From NCBI GenBank assembly GCA_002205965.3, contig NADL03000665.1:1116001-1180000 (forward strand): a stretch of 64,000 nucleotides of DNA, in the 5' to 3' direction. Shown in pieces: positions 47,385-59,781 of the stretch; positions within the stretch are counted from its first letter, which is position 1, and the number at the start of each line of letters is the position of its first letter. This DNA comes from Kappaphycus alvarezii (lineage: Eukaryota > Rhodophyta > Florideophyceae > Gigartinales > Solieriaceae). A program made the position numbers and the translations under genes. A model generated the notes under the pieces. It had not been told where the DNA came from, did no database searches, and saw nothing but the letters and a program-made list of their open reading frames with translations.

Positions 47385-47897
47385 TGTTGAGGTGTCAGTC
47401 GATTGAGCCTTGGTTACTGATAGAAGTAACTTCCAACATGCTGAGAGGAGTGGACAGACAAGGCAACAATATGATAATGTTGTACTTACGGTCGACAGGC
47501 ATGCTGAGATGTGAATCAAAGACACAACAATGCACTTACAGGTTTACAGATTACTTGGCAGAATTGTTTTCTACGTTTGATTACAGTGACGTGTATTTGC
47601 GTTGTTGGATGTAATACAGCGTGTATTTGCGTTGTTGGATGTAATACAGATGTAATACAGTGACGCTTAGAGTATTGTGGATTGGAGTGTCGAAATGCCA
47701 TTGGTAGTTATACTGTTCCTTTGATTGTTCTAGATAATTTGTAGTTACGAGGAATTCTAGCTCGGTAGTGTATTTATACCGTTTGACCGTTTGTTCTTCG
47801 GTTCCAAGAAAACCTCAAGCGACATCTTCACAACTTCAATTTGTTCTTCTTCAACTTCAATAACCTTTCCCTTTGCCCTACTTCGTTTATCTTAACA
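47385..47897 (+). repeat. 3' LTR of the copia element
   Basis: 513 bp. It equals the 5' LTR plus a tandem copy of a 30-bp unit (CGTGTATTTGCG...AATACAG, about 47590-47650) and one extra T. It is followed by the AGTAC target duplication at 47898-47902. Confidence 0.95.
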
Positions 47898-47902
47898 AGT
47901 AC

Positions 47903-49593
47903 GCTTTAGACCCGACCATCTTGGTATCAACATAGATTAGTTATCATGGACCCCGTTTCTAGTTTCTATCCTCGGTTTCTGATTCCTTTGAAAATTTCTC
48001 AATTGACTTTCTTTGGTGTTTGTAGGCGCTCTAGCTAAGTGATGGTACAGGAGATGAGCTGGATGGAATTAATCTAGCCTTCTTCTTCTAATGCACGATT
48101 ATAACTTGCATTTTAACATAAGTTAGTAAGGATCCCACTACAAAGATAGAAGAGAACTACGAGAACAGCACAACGGTTGTTTTTTTATTCCCCTTTGTGT
48201 GCTCAAAGTACTTTCTCCTCTCATCTGTCCATTTGAATACCTTCACGGCAGACAAATCTGCAAAAGAGACCCCTATACTTTCTTGGAAGTTCTTCATGAA
48301 TTATTAGTAGTACATTGATATTCCAAGAAGGCTTCTCAAACCTGTAGGGTTCCTTGTGGCTTTTTCATTCGGTACCATTGGTCTTTGCCGTATCCATCTT
48401 CCCGTTGGAGTATTTTAAATTTTTTGAATTTTACCTAAATAGTGTTACCACGAAAATCTTGTCTTTATATCTTCTTTCATTTTGACTGTATAATATTATT
48501 ATAGAGCACTTTATCTGGCTGCAGTAATACTGTACAGTGCAATACAGTGAGTGAAATCCGCTTAGTTTTACCTTTCTTTTTCTGTAGGGTTCTTCAATTG
48601 TTTACGATACGAGCGGTTAAAGTCTCCTATCTGATTGAGTGATTATATATATGCTATTTTGAACTCCTTATACTTAATCTCTCGTTAAAGCACCACAAAA
48701 ATCCTTTTATGCAGAACAGCCCTTTTATGAAGAACAGTCTTCCCCTTTTTGCAAATGAAGAATTATTTTAAAATGTGATGAAGTGGTAGCCCGGCGGTTG
48801 GGGAACCCGGGATGAAAATCCTATTTATTTGCTGTAAGACTGGGATGTTTCTGTAAGGAATCGTGGCATCATGGTTTTTTACATTGCCGGGCAGTTGCAT
48901 GGATATTTTGGGGGGTGCACAGTAGGTGTACAAGCGAGATCACTGTAAGCTTTACGGGATTACGGTGATTACCTCCTGAATTTTTACCCAAAAGGGGTGT
49001 GTTGAGGAATCTCCTGAATGAAACGGTAACCATGTGCCTCAGAGGTGCTCGTACATCATCTCACCCTGTGTGCTCGAGTTGGTTGGCTTAGATCAATTGT
49101 TAGGTATTTTGGCCTCTTTACAGTATTTAGATAAGATATTTGCTGTTTACCTACTTCGTATAGCAACAAAACTTTGGGACAGTACAGTAGTCACCTACTT
49201 AGGATAGCAACAAAAATTTGGGATAGTACAGGAAAGCACGCCTTGGCCCCCAACAGTACGGTTTACAAGTCGCTGACACCTCCCTGGTTCCCCTTTACAC
49301 CCAGTAGGTTACCCGTCCTCTCATTGAACCCCTCGTAACCCTGTGCTCCCTGGTATCCCATATTAATACCAGTTTAAATGCATAAAATCTTGAGCTATAA
49401 TTGAACTCTTTGTGTCAAGTACAATAAAAATGGGAAAACTTGATTCCACACCTATTTCAAGAAACATATAATTTCGTACCATCAAGAGTCCAAATAACTT
49501 GACCCATCTCATATCTATAACTCTCAACTTTACCTCAAATATATACTGGTATTTTTCAGCAGCGAAATAAAAGGAGGTCCCGTTCGGTCGTAA
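47903..49593. other. Intergenic, nothing recognised
   Basis: No credible ORF. CAGTA units lie near 48530. GTGGTAGCCCGGCGGTTGGGG at about 48785 resembles a tRNA A-box but no B-box or cloverleaf follows. Confidence 0.45.
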
Positions 49594-52500
49594 TTACATT
49601 CGAAAAATCTCGGATACTATCGATCGCTTACTCTTCAGTGAAGCTTCTAAAGGATTCAATGAGAACGACGGAACGGCCTCAACCTCAGCGTCCCTTCTCG
49701 TCGATAACAACGGTTGCTGTCTCCTTTGCAGTCACTTGAAGCAAAGCAAAGTAAACTAGGTTCCGTTGCTCGATTTGGAGTACAAAAAGTCTCTCGAAAG
49801 GGCAGCACCGCCTTTATGTCTTCAAATAATACGCACTTTAGATCAAATTTCTTTTCTCTTGTCATAAAACGTTGGATATAGATTAGCCAGATGGTACTTC
49901 TTGCTATTGGAACGATATAAGAAAGAAGCCTCGACGTTTTTCGATTCGATGAATAAATATTAGATCGATGATGCTGCAGAGCTCTTTTCCTGGTAACACA
50001 GAACCCTTTCTATTACTTTGAAGGGCGGACTCTCGGAGGTACTGCGAGCTTTTTGGCATTCTTGGTTGCCTTCTGTCGCTGAAACCTTTGGTGAGCAGCA
50101 GGTATAGATCTCTAAACAGGATAACTTCCCCATCTACACATCCCAAAATGAGAATTTTGGTGGCGTGATAGCAATTATGTTTGCATACTTTCCTCGCTTG
50201 AGGGCCCTGAGCGTCTCCAGGTCCGAATTTTACTGAAATTTTCTGAGTTTTATGGGTAGGAAGGTTTACTCGGGGTTTCGTCAGAACCAAAATGTCATCA
50301 AGCTCAAAAATGCAGTGTGAAACGGATGATGTTCTATTACCCAGACTACCTTCTTCCCTTTACAAAACATTCCGAAGAGGTTTCTTGCTGTAATTGATGA
50401 TAAGGGTTGTAGTATAAAGTACTGACCATCTATACTGTGTACCTACGTATACGGAGCGTATTCTAACATTTCGTGCCTATGTTGTAATGTTTACACCACT
50501 TCTCTACTAGTGACGTAATGACTTCGAATTGAAAAGAGGTTTAGCTCTTGTGTTTTTGAGGGGGGATTTATGGCCACTTCCGTGGACTATTTCCCATATT
50601 GTTTCAATATGAAACGGGTCCGAGTGATAGAAACCGGAATCGATACTTTTGGATAAACTACGTTGATTTTCCTTTATATTCTTATGCAACACTGCAGTAA
50701 TTTATGGTAAAATACGACCAAGTGAACACCATAGTCATCCGAAGTTGATTTCGCGTACTGTATTCTTTGAACCCTGAGAGGTGCATCTAGAAACTTCGAA
50801 CTTCCCCATACTGTACATGGCGAGCATCGTGTCTGCATCCCACCATGTCAGGAGTCAAACAATAGTTTCACCACGACAAAAATAGCCCTAGATGGCTCTT
50901 CGTCGAGAGTAAATGAAATGTTCATCACACCACGCCCTGAAATATCCACGGGCGCCAAAACTGCTCCACCGCATGCTGCACTTGTTAGTGTAATTTTGAC
51001 CATAGGCCCTGTAAATGGGCTTACAGGCCTCCGTAGTTTCGCAGTAAAGACACCCCTCATTCCTGCCGGTTACAGAAGATACCTTACACACTAAACCGAA
51101 TCTCTGTCTTCATTCAGGGATGAAGTTTACGGACAGAATGAAATTCAATCTGTAAAACGCTTCCACATGATCTGAACTCGACCCTTCTTTCTTCTAAGAG
51201 TTTGTAGGATCCCTCAGATTAACCTGAAAGTGAGCGAAAAGGGACTCTGACCTGAGCGCTTCATGCTTAAGTTACTATCTGCAACAACACAAATCTTTTA
51301 AGAACAAGTGCCGATTCAGAACAAGCTGGCAACACAATTGAATACGTCCGACCGGTTTAAAATCACTGCCGATGTGTCCTGAATCAGGGAAGAAACCCCA
51401 ATGGCTATGTATCATTATTCAATGAAAAGCGTCTGCAGAACTTTTCGTCCCCCGTGTTAACGATGAAATCACTGAATTTTCCTTTCTTGGCAACCTTTTT
51501 GTACCAAGTTTTCTATCCATGAGCCATCAGAGTAAGTGGTGATAGAGAACCTCTAGTGCTATAAAAATTGCGTGTGTTTCTGCATAATATCGGGGACTGA
51601 AAAATACGGTTGGCTGTGTGAAGTAAATCTGCAAGATGCCCTCGGTGGTGACCTTGGCTTTTGTATCTGGCCAAATGACTCATGATTTGTAATCATATGT
51701 TCAGTTGAATTCATATATCATCATATTCCCGATATCCATTTAATCGCATTTTGCCATGATGCGTACTTCGTAAACACTCATGCTTCTGGTATCAGATCGT
51801 CCAATCCAATTGATATTCTGGGATCAAGCTCGAGAGCATTTCTGCAAGTTTTTCGGCAGAATAATATTCTCATGACAACGTATTTTCAAATTGCGATAAG
51901 CGTACTGCCCTCAGAGTACAAGAACAGAAGCCTTACCAGAAGACTGGCAAGCAGCTCCTCGAGTGGGATTCCACTTGACAAGATCTGCATTACACTAAAG
52001 CAGTCAAATTTCTTTTCAAAGGTAAAATCCCACTCTAATGATGCCAGAGTTCTGCCCCCAGACCCCCAATTCACAGCTCATGTACACGGCCAGACTAAGT
52101 CCCCCAAACTCTAATTTACAGCTTATGATTCTAATGTTACTTGCTAGTCTGCTTGGAGGGCCTTTGAGGTCGAAAACATCTACATAAAGTATATGTCCTT
52201 TTGAATCTCGAGATGTTCTTCCCATTTCGACCCTCGTAGCACTATGAAGCCCCTGTAAATTGTTTGTTGCTGACTCTGACCAGTAGTCAGTGGTTCGCTA
52301 TGAACCCACTCCAAAGGAAGAAGTGAATTGTAACATCGCCTGAAACGAAAATTTTTCTGTGTAACTTGAATTCTCTTTAGATGTCCCGAAATAGGGTCGT
52401 TGTTAACAGTAGAAAGGGATTCTCCATGGATGCACTAACCCAAGCTCCCCATTCGATACCATGGATACGAAATGATATTTGGCCTTGCAAACATCCTGCA

Positions 52501-52800
52501 CAAATGGACCATTCATAATTGGGCAGGCGGGATGAGAGAACTGCGGTGAAGGACACGTTAGGCTCATAATGGACAAGAACTCTTATGGTCTATTAATAAA
52601 GAGGTAACTCATGGAAAAATTTTCGGTGGAACCTCTATCGGGCCTAGACCTTTTTCAAGAGGGGCATCTACGTGGTGAATCAGTTTAGTTGTTGAGGACT
52701 TTTTAATTACGGCCAGCATAGCTTATTTGAATGCAATCAGAATAGAACAGGCTTTCCTCCATTTAATCTTCCATACGCCACTATGCTTTTATGATTTTGC
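49594..52800 (-). pseudogene. Possible fragmented multi-exon gene, unrecognised
   Basis: Many minus-strand open stretches in succession have protein-like texture. About 52775-52600: STTKLIHHVDAPLEKGLGPI. 52590-52400: HYEPNVSFTAVLSSRLPNYE, then FRIHGIEWGAWVSAS. 52330-51886: GHILYVDVFDLKGPPSRLAS and LASLEWDFTFEKKFDCFSVM. About 51650-51400: LQIYFTQPTVFFSPRYYAET. 51060-50848: VKITLTSAACGGAVLAPVDI. 50359-49904: ELDDILVLTKPRVNLPTHKT. 49865-49594: FALLQVTAKETATVVIDEK, stop at 49594. Joins need either short introns or single-base slips at runs such as GGGGG near 52065 and TTTTT near 49787, and TGA codons interrupt the 51880-51640 part. No domain recognised. My reading of texture is subjective and chance ORFs contribute. 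Confidence 0.25.
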
Positions 52801-54324
52801 CACATGTTGTTCAGGGATAAAATCTTTTCAACCATCCACTTTATCAAGCTAATTTAAAATTGTGCCCATCCTAAGCCTTCGAATTCCACTGAAAGTTTCC
52901 TTTTTTAGCAGCATATGTTGATTAAACTTCCTCACAGCTCGCATCGTTTCGAGCGCAACTGATTCCTACGCCGGCCCTGCGGCTTTCGTGCTGCTTGTGC
53001 ATGTTATCTGTCATCATCACGAGGCTTTCCAGTGTTCCCTTTCCCATAGTCTCTCGATCTGTCCGGTTTACCAACGTAGGCAGATGATCATCCCCATTCA
53101 TCTGTGTGTTTCTACCCTGTTGGAGTAACTTTACGGCACCTTATGTTATAGTCCTGATATTGTTATGGAATCAGTTGCAGAATGTCACATACCTGAGCCA
53201 TAGCTGCGAGTCTTGTTGCATAAGTTAAGGTCTGTCCTAGTTTTTGTCAAGTCCCCCCTGACATTTTCTCGCAAGGTCCCCAAGGTTATTTCAGCTGTTC
53301 CGCTAAACGGCCTCTGGTATTGGATACAACGGTAGATCTCCCAAGTGAGCGCTTTACGAGCGACATCTTAAAGCACCGTACCAACAGGCTTTGAGTATGT
53401 CCCTTGAGATTGAGACCGCACTCTGCAAGCATACTGCCTGACAGGGGACATTGGAGCGACTGATGCATTCATATTTAGGTGTTTCAAATTTATTGGGCTC
53501 TCGACTCCCGACACATTACTTGTCATTTTAATTGATTTAAATGAAATGCATATTACTGGGAATTAAGGTACTGTAGTAGGGTAATTCCATAGCTACATAG
53601 TAGCGTCTACAGTATCAATTGAACTAAGATACAGTATTGTATTGTATTGTACTGTACTGTACACTCACGTACAGTATTGGTGTACAATACTGTACTGTGG
53701 TAGTCCACTCTTCCTCTTCCTGTAGAATCCGATGATAATTCTTTCCATTCTCTGCTCTGCAGGCCAAGTGCAAGCAACTAGTTCGCTGTATCTCTCAGAT
53801 TAGGAAAGATTGGGTGAGGGGTCAAGTTCGAAAAGGTGGGAATTTGGGGGTTATTTTAATGTTCGAAAATGCTTTACGGTTAATATTAACTTTAATATTA
53901 ACAAGTATAGAATTAAAATAATCAATTAACATTTTATAAAAAACTAAAAACAAGTAATATTGGAATAAATAAAGAAATACGGTTTTTGAGTCCGTTTTAG
54001 TTCCGTCCACAAACTGATTCCCACGTAATCTCTAAGTAATCAAAAATCTTTGACCATTCAACGATGTCGAAAGGTCATTTTTATCACCCACCTACAAAGT
54101 CGCATAAAATACGAATGCTATACTAGTATGATAAATCTGCGGTATTCGTGGCTCATCGGCAGCAACGGAAGTCATTCTTTCTTGTCTGGATCAACATCGC
54201 AGCCATGACATCCACCTGCTGTGCTACAGGGCATCATCGTGTAGCCCCATCCAGTCTCTTCTCAGCTTTTCCACTAATTTGTTGTCTCATGTCCATGTTA
54301 AATCTGCTCTGACAATGGTTCACC
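52801..54324. other. Intergenic with a dense CAGTA cluster
   Basis: 53632-53700 holds runs of TACTGTAC and TACAGTA in both orientations. No supported gene. Confidence 0.5.
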
Positions 54325-54903
54325 TTGAACTCAACCTCCCCGGCATTTACTTTTTCCACCAATGCCTTCATCTGTAACGGAACTTCAAATAGGACCCTCA
54401 CACCACAAGTCCCCCTCCCCGCCTTCGTCTCTCAACATCTTTGCCCAATATTCTATTCCCTCATGTCAGGATTTCTCCACCAAACTCAACGTCTGGCAAT
54501 TCTTGCAATCTTGACCGCGACCCTGATAATATCTTCAATGCGCACTATTTCCGCGATTGACAAGTCCGCTATCACGAACATTCATTCTCCATATTCTGTT
54601 CTCAGTGAACTCTCCCTCTCAACTGGACAACGTCTCCGCTTTTCTATCATCCGCCTTGCAGGCTATGAGGGATCTGGACAAGGTAACTCGCGCTACACAC
54701 ATATGGCACTAAGTATGCTTGGCATCTTGGGCATGTTCGCGGCTATTGTTGGTGCATTCCTCGGCCCCTGTTTGACAGACACAAGCGACCACAACAATGA
54801 TGAAGAACACTACTTTTTCTGGGCTCAAGAGGATGACTTTTTACGATGTGGCCGAGATCGGGAAAAGTTTTACGCCCGGTTAAGATTAGTTGAGGTTCCT
54901 TAA
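54325..54903 (+). CDS. Predicted membrane protein, unrecognised
   Basis: 192 codons from Met at 54325, or 146 from Met at 54463, which is directly followed by a hydrophobic segment (LAILAILTATLIISS) and is the better start if this is a signal anchor. A second hydrophobic segment (LGILGMFAAIVGAFLGPCL) lies about 75 residues later, followed by an acidic stretch (DTSDHNNDEEH) and a charged C-terminus. The loop between has RLRFSIIRLAGYEGSGQGNS. No family recognised. It is uninterrupted, which is unusual in this window. It could be a host gene or a chance ORF. Confidence 0.4.
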   Translation: MNSTSPAFTFSTNAFICNGTSNRTLTPQVPLPAFVSQHLCPIFYSLMSGFLHQTQRLAILAILTATLIISSMRTISAIDKSAITNIHSPYSVLSELSLSTGQRLRFSIIRLAGYEGSGQGNSRYTHMALSMLGILGMFAAIVGAFLGPCLTDTSDHNNDEEHYFFWAQEDDFLRCGRDREKFYARLRLVEVP

Positions 54904-57736
54904 ATTTGAGTTTTGCCAACAGATTAATCTTGAGACATTTTCCCGTGGAACTAAACTGATTCTACATATGCTATATTTTTATAAACCTCCAATCAATAGC
55001 GACATCGTCAGGACGTAAACTGGTGCAAAATGTCCCACAACAATTAACTAGATGCCGCTTTGGATTCTGTTACCGCATCGCAACCTACAATGATACGATA
55101 TCTACGCTCCGGTACAAATTTACTGGATACCAACCCACATATCTACCACAGTAAATTAACCGCCCAATTTACACTTACTTTTAATGCCAGGCGATTGCAG
55201 AAGACGGTTTCTAGTTTTCCCAGTCTCATAAGTACCGTAGAAGGGGTCGAGCTATTTTCGAGGACCCAAGTTTACTGTGTAAGTTGGTTCAAACTGCTCT
55301 TTGTACTGCTCACGGGAGCTTCTTTCGGGTCATTCTAGTGTTCAGAGAAGTGCACTATGAGGCTCACATTAAACTATCCGGTACTAAGTAGTCCGTTGCT
55401 ATGGACACTACTTTCCTCGCCATACTGCCCCGTACCAACATTTGAAAAGTATTCGAGAAATATCATATCCGCAACTTTCGTCAATGCAATATATGATTAT
55501 AGAGTTGAAGTGGTTCACACAAAGTTTTATACTAAGGAAAGTTGTTTGCAAGAGAGATCCCTCTGTGCATGTACAGGATTTCGTGCAGAGAAAGGGATTT
55601 TTGTACGGAGACGGAATGATTCCTTCAAATTATGAATTGACCTACAACTAATCGATTTGTCGGGGCGAAATCAGCTGTTCTGATATTGACGGTCTTTGAG
55701 ATTACTGTGGAAAATCATATTGCCTCGCGGGATCCTAAAAGAATGAGACCTTTTCAGACTAGAATTTTACGAATGAACATTTGCACCCTGAGCTACGCTT
55801 TTTGCAATACTGTACTGTGCTTTTTGGATCATAACCCTTGTTTAGCCTGGGGGCAATATTTCATGGAAGGACGATGTTTGAGCTTTGATCTGATCTTTTC
55901 AACGGGCTAAGTGTTTGGACTTCATGACTCGGTTTTTGAAGTTATTTTTAAAGGCTGCCTCGTGGCGCAAGGTATCATTGTTTTTGCAAACCCAGAACAG
56001 GAGATTAATAAAAGATTCCACAGTCGTCGTTGTTGCCAGAAACTTTCGAGAGAAACATAGGTGTCTGTCTCAGCAACAAGGCATTGATTTCAAATGCCTC
56101 CATTGCTCCAGACCCTTTTTAGCGCTAGGGCCTGTGAGGAAGTCTCTGCTGGGGAATGCAAAGAAATCTTTAAGGTGGAAAATGAGGCAGCAAGACAAGT
56201 TTCGTACCTGCTTTTATTGGACACATTGTACAGGGGACTGAATCAACAAAGGAACATGGCCTTTCATGGCCTTTCATTAACTGGAAAACTGATACCGATA
56301 GGCTTGAATCCTCTGATAATACCAAATTCTGAAGTAATCAACTGTTCAAGGGTGCAATGACCTGTCGCCTCACAGTCCTTTAGACATTTGCATACTGGCA
56401 GGTTCAGATTAACCTGTTTGCTTCAGAAAAAGTTTATGAATACAACAGTAAACCGAAAATAGTCAACAGACTTATTTCGCCATAGCCTCCTCCCAACAAC
56501 TGGCTTCTACACCAATGGACTTTGGTGAGCGCACGGGGAAGTAAACCTGCTACTGTGCTCCCAGCTTGAGCCGTTTCCTGCGCCGATGCCAACTTTTTTA
56601 AAAATTGGTCTGTCCCAACAAAATGGTCCCAGCAAATCACCAACCTTAATACTTCCGAATCTTTTTTTGCGTCCTTTCCGATTCAGACATTATGGAGGAC
56701 AGAATGTCGAGTGCTCAACATCTATATTCCCATCTTTATTCCTTTCAGAAGCATTGTGGAGCGATCTAATCCTTCAAATAAATGTTAACTACCCGTCCCG
56801 TTGATCAGAATAATCGCATTTAACACGATTGGCACACCAAGCAGTCGTTATAATTTGTCTGACTTTAATTTTTGGCTTTATGGTACTGTTCGTAAACTTA
56901 ATGTTCCAGCAACTTTTTTTGATTTCATCATCCGAAAACCTCTCCTTAGAAACACCTTCTAGCCTAGTCAAAAACTGCTTCGCACCGTAACCCTTGATGT
57001 AAACAGACTTCGCATTCTGACTCCTTGCCTTCGCATAGTACCAAATAGTGAAACTAGAAATGAAATCAACGGTAGCAAAGTTATTAGCCGCAGGGCAATG
57101 AAATAGTGGTTCTCCTCAGCGCAAAGAAGTAATTCGTGGCTATCCAGAGTTAGTGAAACATTTCTCTCCTCGATGAACCTCTAGCTGTCGCCTCTCTCTC
57201 ATACAGAGCCAGTGCCGTCACTCTTTCTTTCAGTCAGTTGTGAAGCAAGAGCTTTGCAACGATATAAAACTGTATCGCCGGACCGCATCTGCATCTAATC
57301 TTGCACGCTTTGAAGGGCATCTTATTTTCGCCGAATAACTAAAGTCGCCATGCTATCGATGCTGGACAATTCTTGTGAAATGGAGTGTACCTTCCGAGGA
57401 TCGTTTTGTACAGATTGAATCGGACATACTTCTTCCAGCTTTCTCAATAGCCTCTGAACTTTTCGCAAGAGACAGGTTTCAGCCACATACCAAATGAGAG
57501 ACCCGACTAACTAGTTGCATTCTCCTCTCATTCTCTTTCTTTTTTTCGCCGTTCGAAATCAGTCTCACTAGTTTCCATGTATTCCGAGTTTTGTCTTTAT
57601 ACCACACACTAGCACCATAGCAAGTATCCCTTCTTCCGTAAGCTCCGTCGTAGAGGGTTATATCCCGTGGTCTTCCTGGGCCCGAACATGCACTCTAGCT
57701 GCTTCACCCAGGAACACTCTAACCCTTCTCAAAGAG
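54904..57736. other. Intergenic, nothing recognised
   Basis: Short ORFs only (up to 108 codons) without motifs. A TATA-like GATATAAAAC sits at about 57259 with a short ORF following at 57350, not enough to call a gene. Confidence 0.45.
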
Positions 57737-58643
57737 GTGCGGCAAGAGGCGCGGGCAAGTGTTCATAGGCACGATGACGCCTGTGCGACCGCCCCAAACC
57801 CGACCGATCACAGCGACCCTGACATCCGAGATCGCATTCGCGGTCTACCATTCCGCCGCAGCCCCGCTGCGGCTTTCCTCTTCGCCCACCTCATGGCAAC
57901 AACAAGGGTACACGACACACTTGCAGACAATGCTCCGCCGTCACCTCGGACTGCCCGTGTACGATGACTCTATGCCCCTCAACTGCCACCACTGTGACCG
58001 CCCCTTGGACACCCTCGGGGATCACGCCGCCGACCTCTGCTGCCCTGGTTTCAGCCGTCGTCACCGCCATGACTCGCTCTGTTATGCGTTCGCGACATAC
58101 GTTACCCGCGCCGCGGGTCTGGATACTCGGTAGGAGGTTCCGCTCCTCGTCCCGGGCACTGCGATCCGGCCCGCCGATACCCTAGTACACCCCCCCCAAC
58201 CCCGGAAGGCACAGCGACGCGCCCCATTGCATGTGACATCACAGTCGTTTCGCCGTTCAAGGCCGCAGTTCGCACCAAGGCGACCCAGATTGCCGGTGGC
58301 GCTGCTCACGTCGCGGGCCGCGACATGGTTACAACTCTGGAACGCAAACTCACCCCGACGCCTCCGCACTCCCTCAATTGACCCATCTTCTGTGCCATAC
58401 ACGCCGAATTTCACGTTTCGACTCCTGGCGTTTGATTTCCTGGGCGCCCCTTCCCCCGGTACCATAGCGTTCATTGAGGAGTTAGTTCCGCGGATCGCGT
58501 CCAAGTGTCACTCGTCACCCGGTGTTATCCGCCGGCGTTTCTACCAGCGACTGAGTTGCACCCTCTGGTCATCCATCGCTCATGCTATCCTCTCACGGGC
58601 CTCCACGCGCATGGACGACGAGGTACATCCGGTTAGATCTTAG
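57737..58643 (+). pseudogene. Family A retroelement, RT C-terminal region
   Basis: The best preserved copy of the family tail. 57930-58130 has LGLPVYDDSMPLNCHHCDRP followed by GDHAADLC, a C-x2-C-x10-H-x4-C zinc-binding motif, then RRHRHDSLCYAFATYVTRAA. After a TAG at about 58132 it continues EVPLLVPGTAIRPADTLV, then ACDITVVSPFKAAVRTKAT in a second frame. It ends with LLAFDFLGAPSPGT, YQRLSCTLWSSIAHAI and EVHPVRS at the stop 58641-58643. RPAD and ITVVSP blocks follow the zinc motif in the same order as at 11140-11500. High GC. No RT core. Non-functional because of stops and frame changes. Confidence 0.65.
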
Positions 58644-58827
58644 CCGTATAGTTATGAAGAGCGCAGTCCCCGGTAGATACTGAATGCATTAAACTTCCTT
58701 TTCATACTTCTCCGCATTACTTGAAACAAACGTGAAGATCCGGCATTTTGCATCATCAATGTACGAGCTTCTCTCGGGGAGATCTGTGACCGCTACAATG
58801 CTTTGCTTCTGATTGAGTCTAGATCTT

Positions 58828-59690
58828 CTAAGCGTATCTATACCCCCTCCAAATCCGATAAGTGCCTTGATCTCTCGGCAAGGAAAGCAACGTTACTGGC
58901 GATTCATAGCCCACTTCCAACACAGCGTTTTGTCGATATAGAAGAGACTGGATGGCATAAATCATAGATCTCCTTGTAATCCCACTCTCCGGTCGACCTG
59001 GGACAGCAAAACGGAATTCATTCTTCAAGACGTCTGCTGCATACACACAGCTCCCGCTTTCCGTGCGGGTAATCCCAAACGGGGACTCTTCCAGAGTCGC
59101 GATCAGGGGTCGTAACGTTATGCTGAACGCAAACGACATTCCCTAAATGTTCGACGCAGGCGTTTTCCTATTGTGCAACGTGTCCATCATTTGTTGAGGC
59201 CAACTCGTCTAGAAGTTCTTCACGTAGATTAATGAGCTGGTACGTAAAGCAAAATAGATACATTTCCGCTTACAACGCACGACATCATCAATTTCCTCAA
59301 TTTCCTCGCCACGTGCAAACTCTTGAGTCATTTCCACGCCGGCATCCGCTGATGCTGGTAGTCGTCCGTCGGTTACGGACGAATGTGTCCGGTAGCGCAA
59401 ATCTGTTAAAGCGCGTTTCGTGTAAAATGTCACCAACCCTCAAAGAGAGTTTTCGTGCTGCTTTTGTGGATGCGCAGTAACGCGAGCAGGTTTGAGCACC
59501 TAGAGCAAGTCCTTGGAAGACTTTTCTGCGCCTCAGAGCGGTGCGATGTGATGCGTATTAGGCTGAAGAGAACTGGGAGCCCGGGATTTCGAGGGTGTTG
59601 CATTTCAGCCGTAATCGCCGACGTGGACACGTAACGGCCATTTGGCTGAAGGCGTCCTTTTTGTAAAATCTCCATGCGTTTTCTTTTTGT
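58828..59690 (-). pseudogene. Possible RT palm fragment of a retroelement
   Basis: Minus-strand frames 59675-59430, 59436-59209 and 59139-58828 follow each other. The last begins FAFSITLRPLIATLEESPFG, like the RT block that follows the catalytic G-D-P-L-G-P-x-L-F motif, and later has CVYAADVL where an RT would have a YxDD box. The Asp pair is degenerate here. The earlier frames (KTLFEGW; ALTDLRYRTHSS; NADAG-like) would then be N-terminal to the palm. The next RT parts are not found downstream, and a plus-strand family A copy ends at 58643. Weak assignment. Confidence 0.35.
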
Positions 59691-59781
59691 ACAGCATGTT
59701 TTTTTATGCCAATTTGCAAAATGGTACTGTACAGTAATTTAGTAAACCGTTATTAACGAAAGTTCATTGTACAGTACTAAT

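Larger units (their letters stand above)
43388..47897 (+). mobile_element. Ty1/copia LTR retrotransposon, RT-deleted
   Basis: Full element with 5' LTR (43388-43869), primer-binding site, gag-pol, polypurine tract and 3' LTR (47385-47897). Both LTRs begin TGTTGAGG and end TTAACA. A 5-bp target duplication AGTAC flanks it (43383-43387 and 47898-47902). Coding order is Gag, zinc knuckle, aspartic protease, integrase, RNase H, which is the Ty1/copia order, but the reverse-transcriptase domain that should precede RNase H is missing. The LTRs differ by about six substitutions, one single-base indel and one 30-bp duplication, so insertion was fairly recent. It cannot move on its own. Confidence 0.95.

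Noticed and set aside
48783..48830. Possible tRNA or tRNA-derived SINE (A-box-like GTGGTAGCCCGGCGGTTGGGG)
   Set aside because: No B-box and no cloverleaf can be drawn downstream. One short motif is not enough.
51640..52000. Reassigned TGA codon, suggested by TGAs inside protein-like stretches
   Set aside because: The intact ORFs and copia domains use all three stops normally, and TAA and TAG also interrupt the same candidate. Decay or sequence error explains it better.
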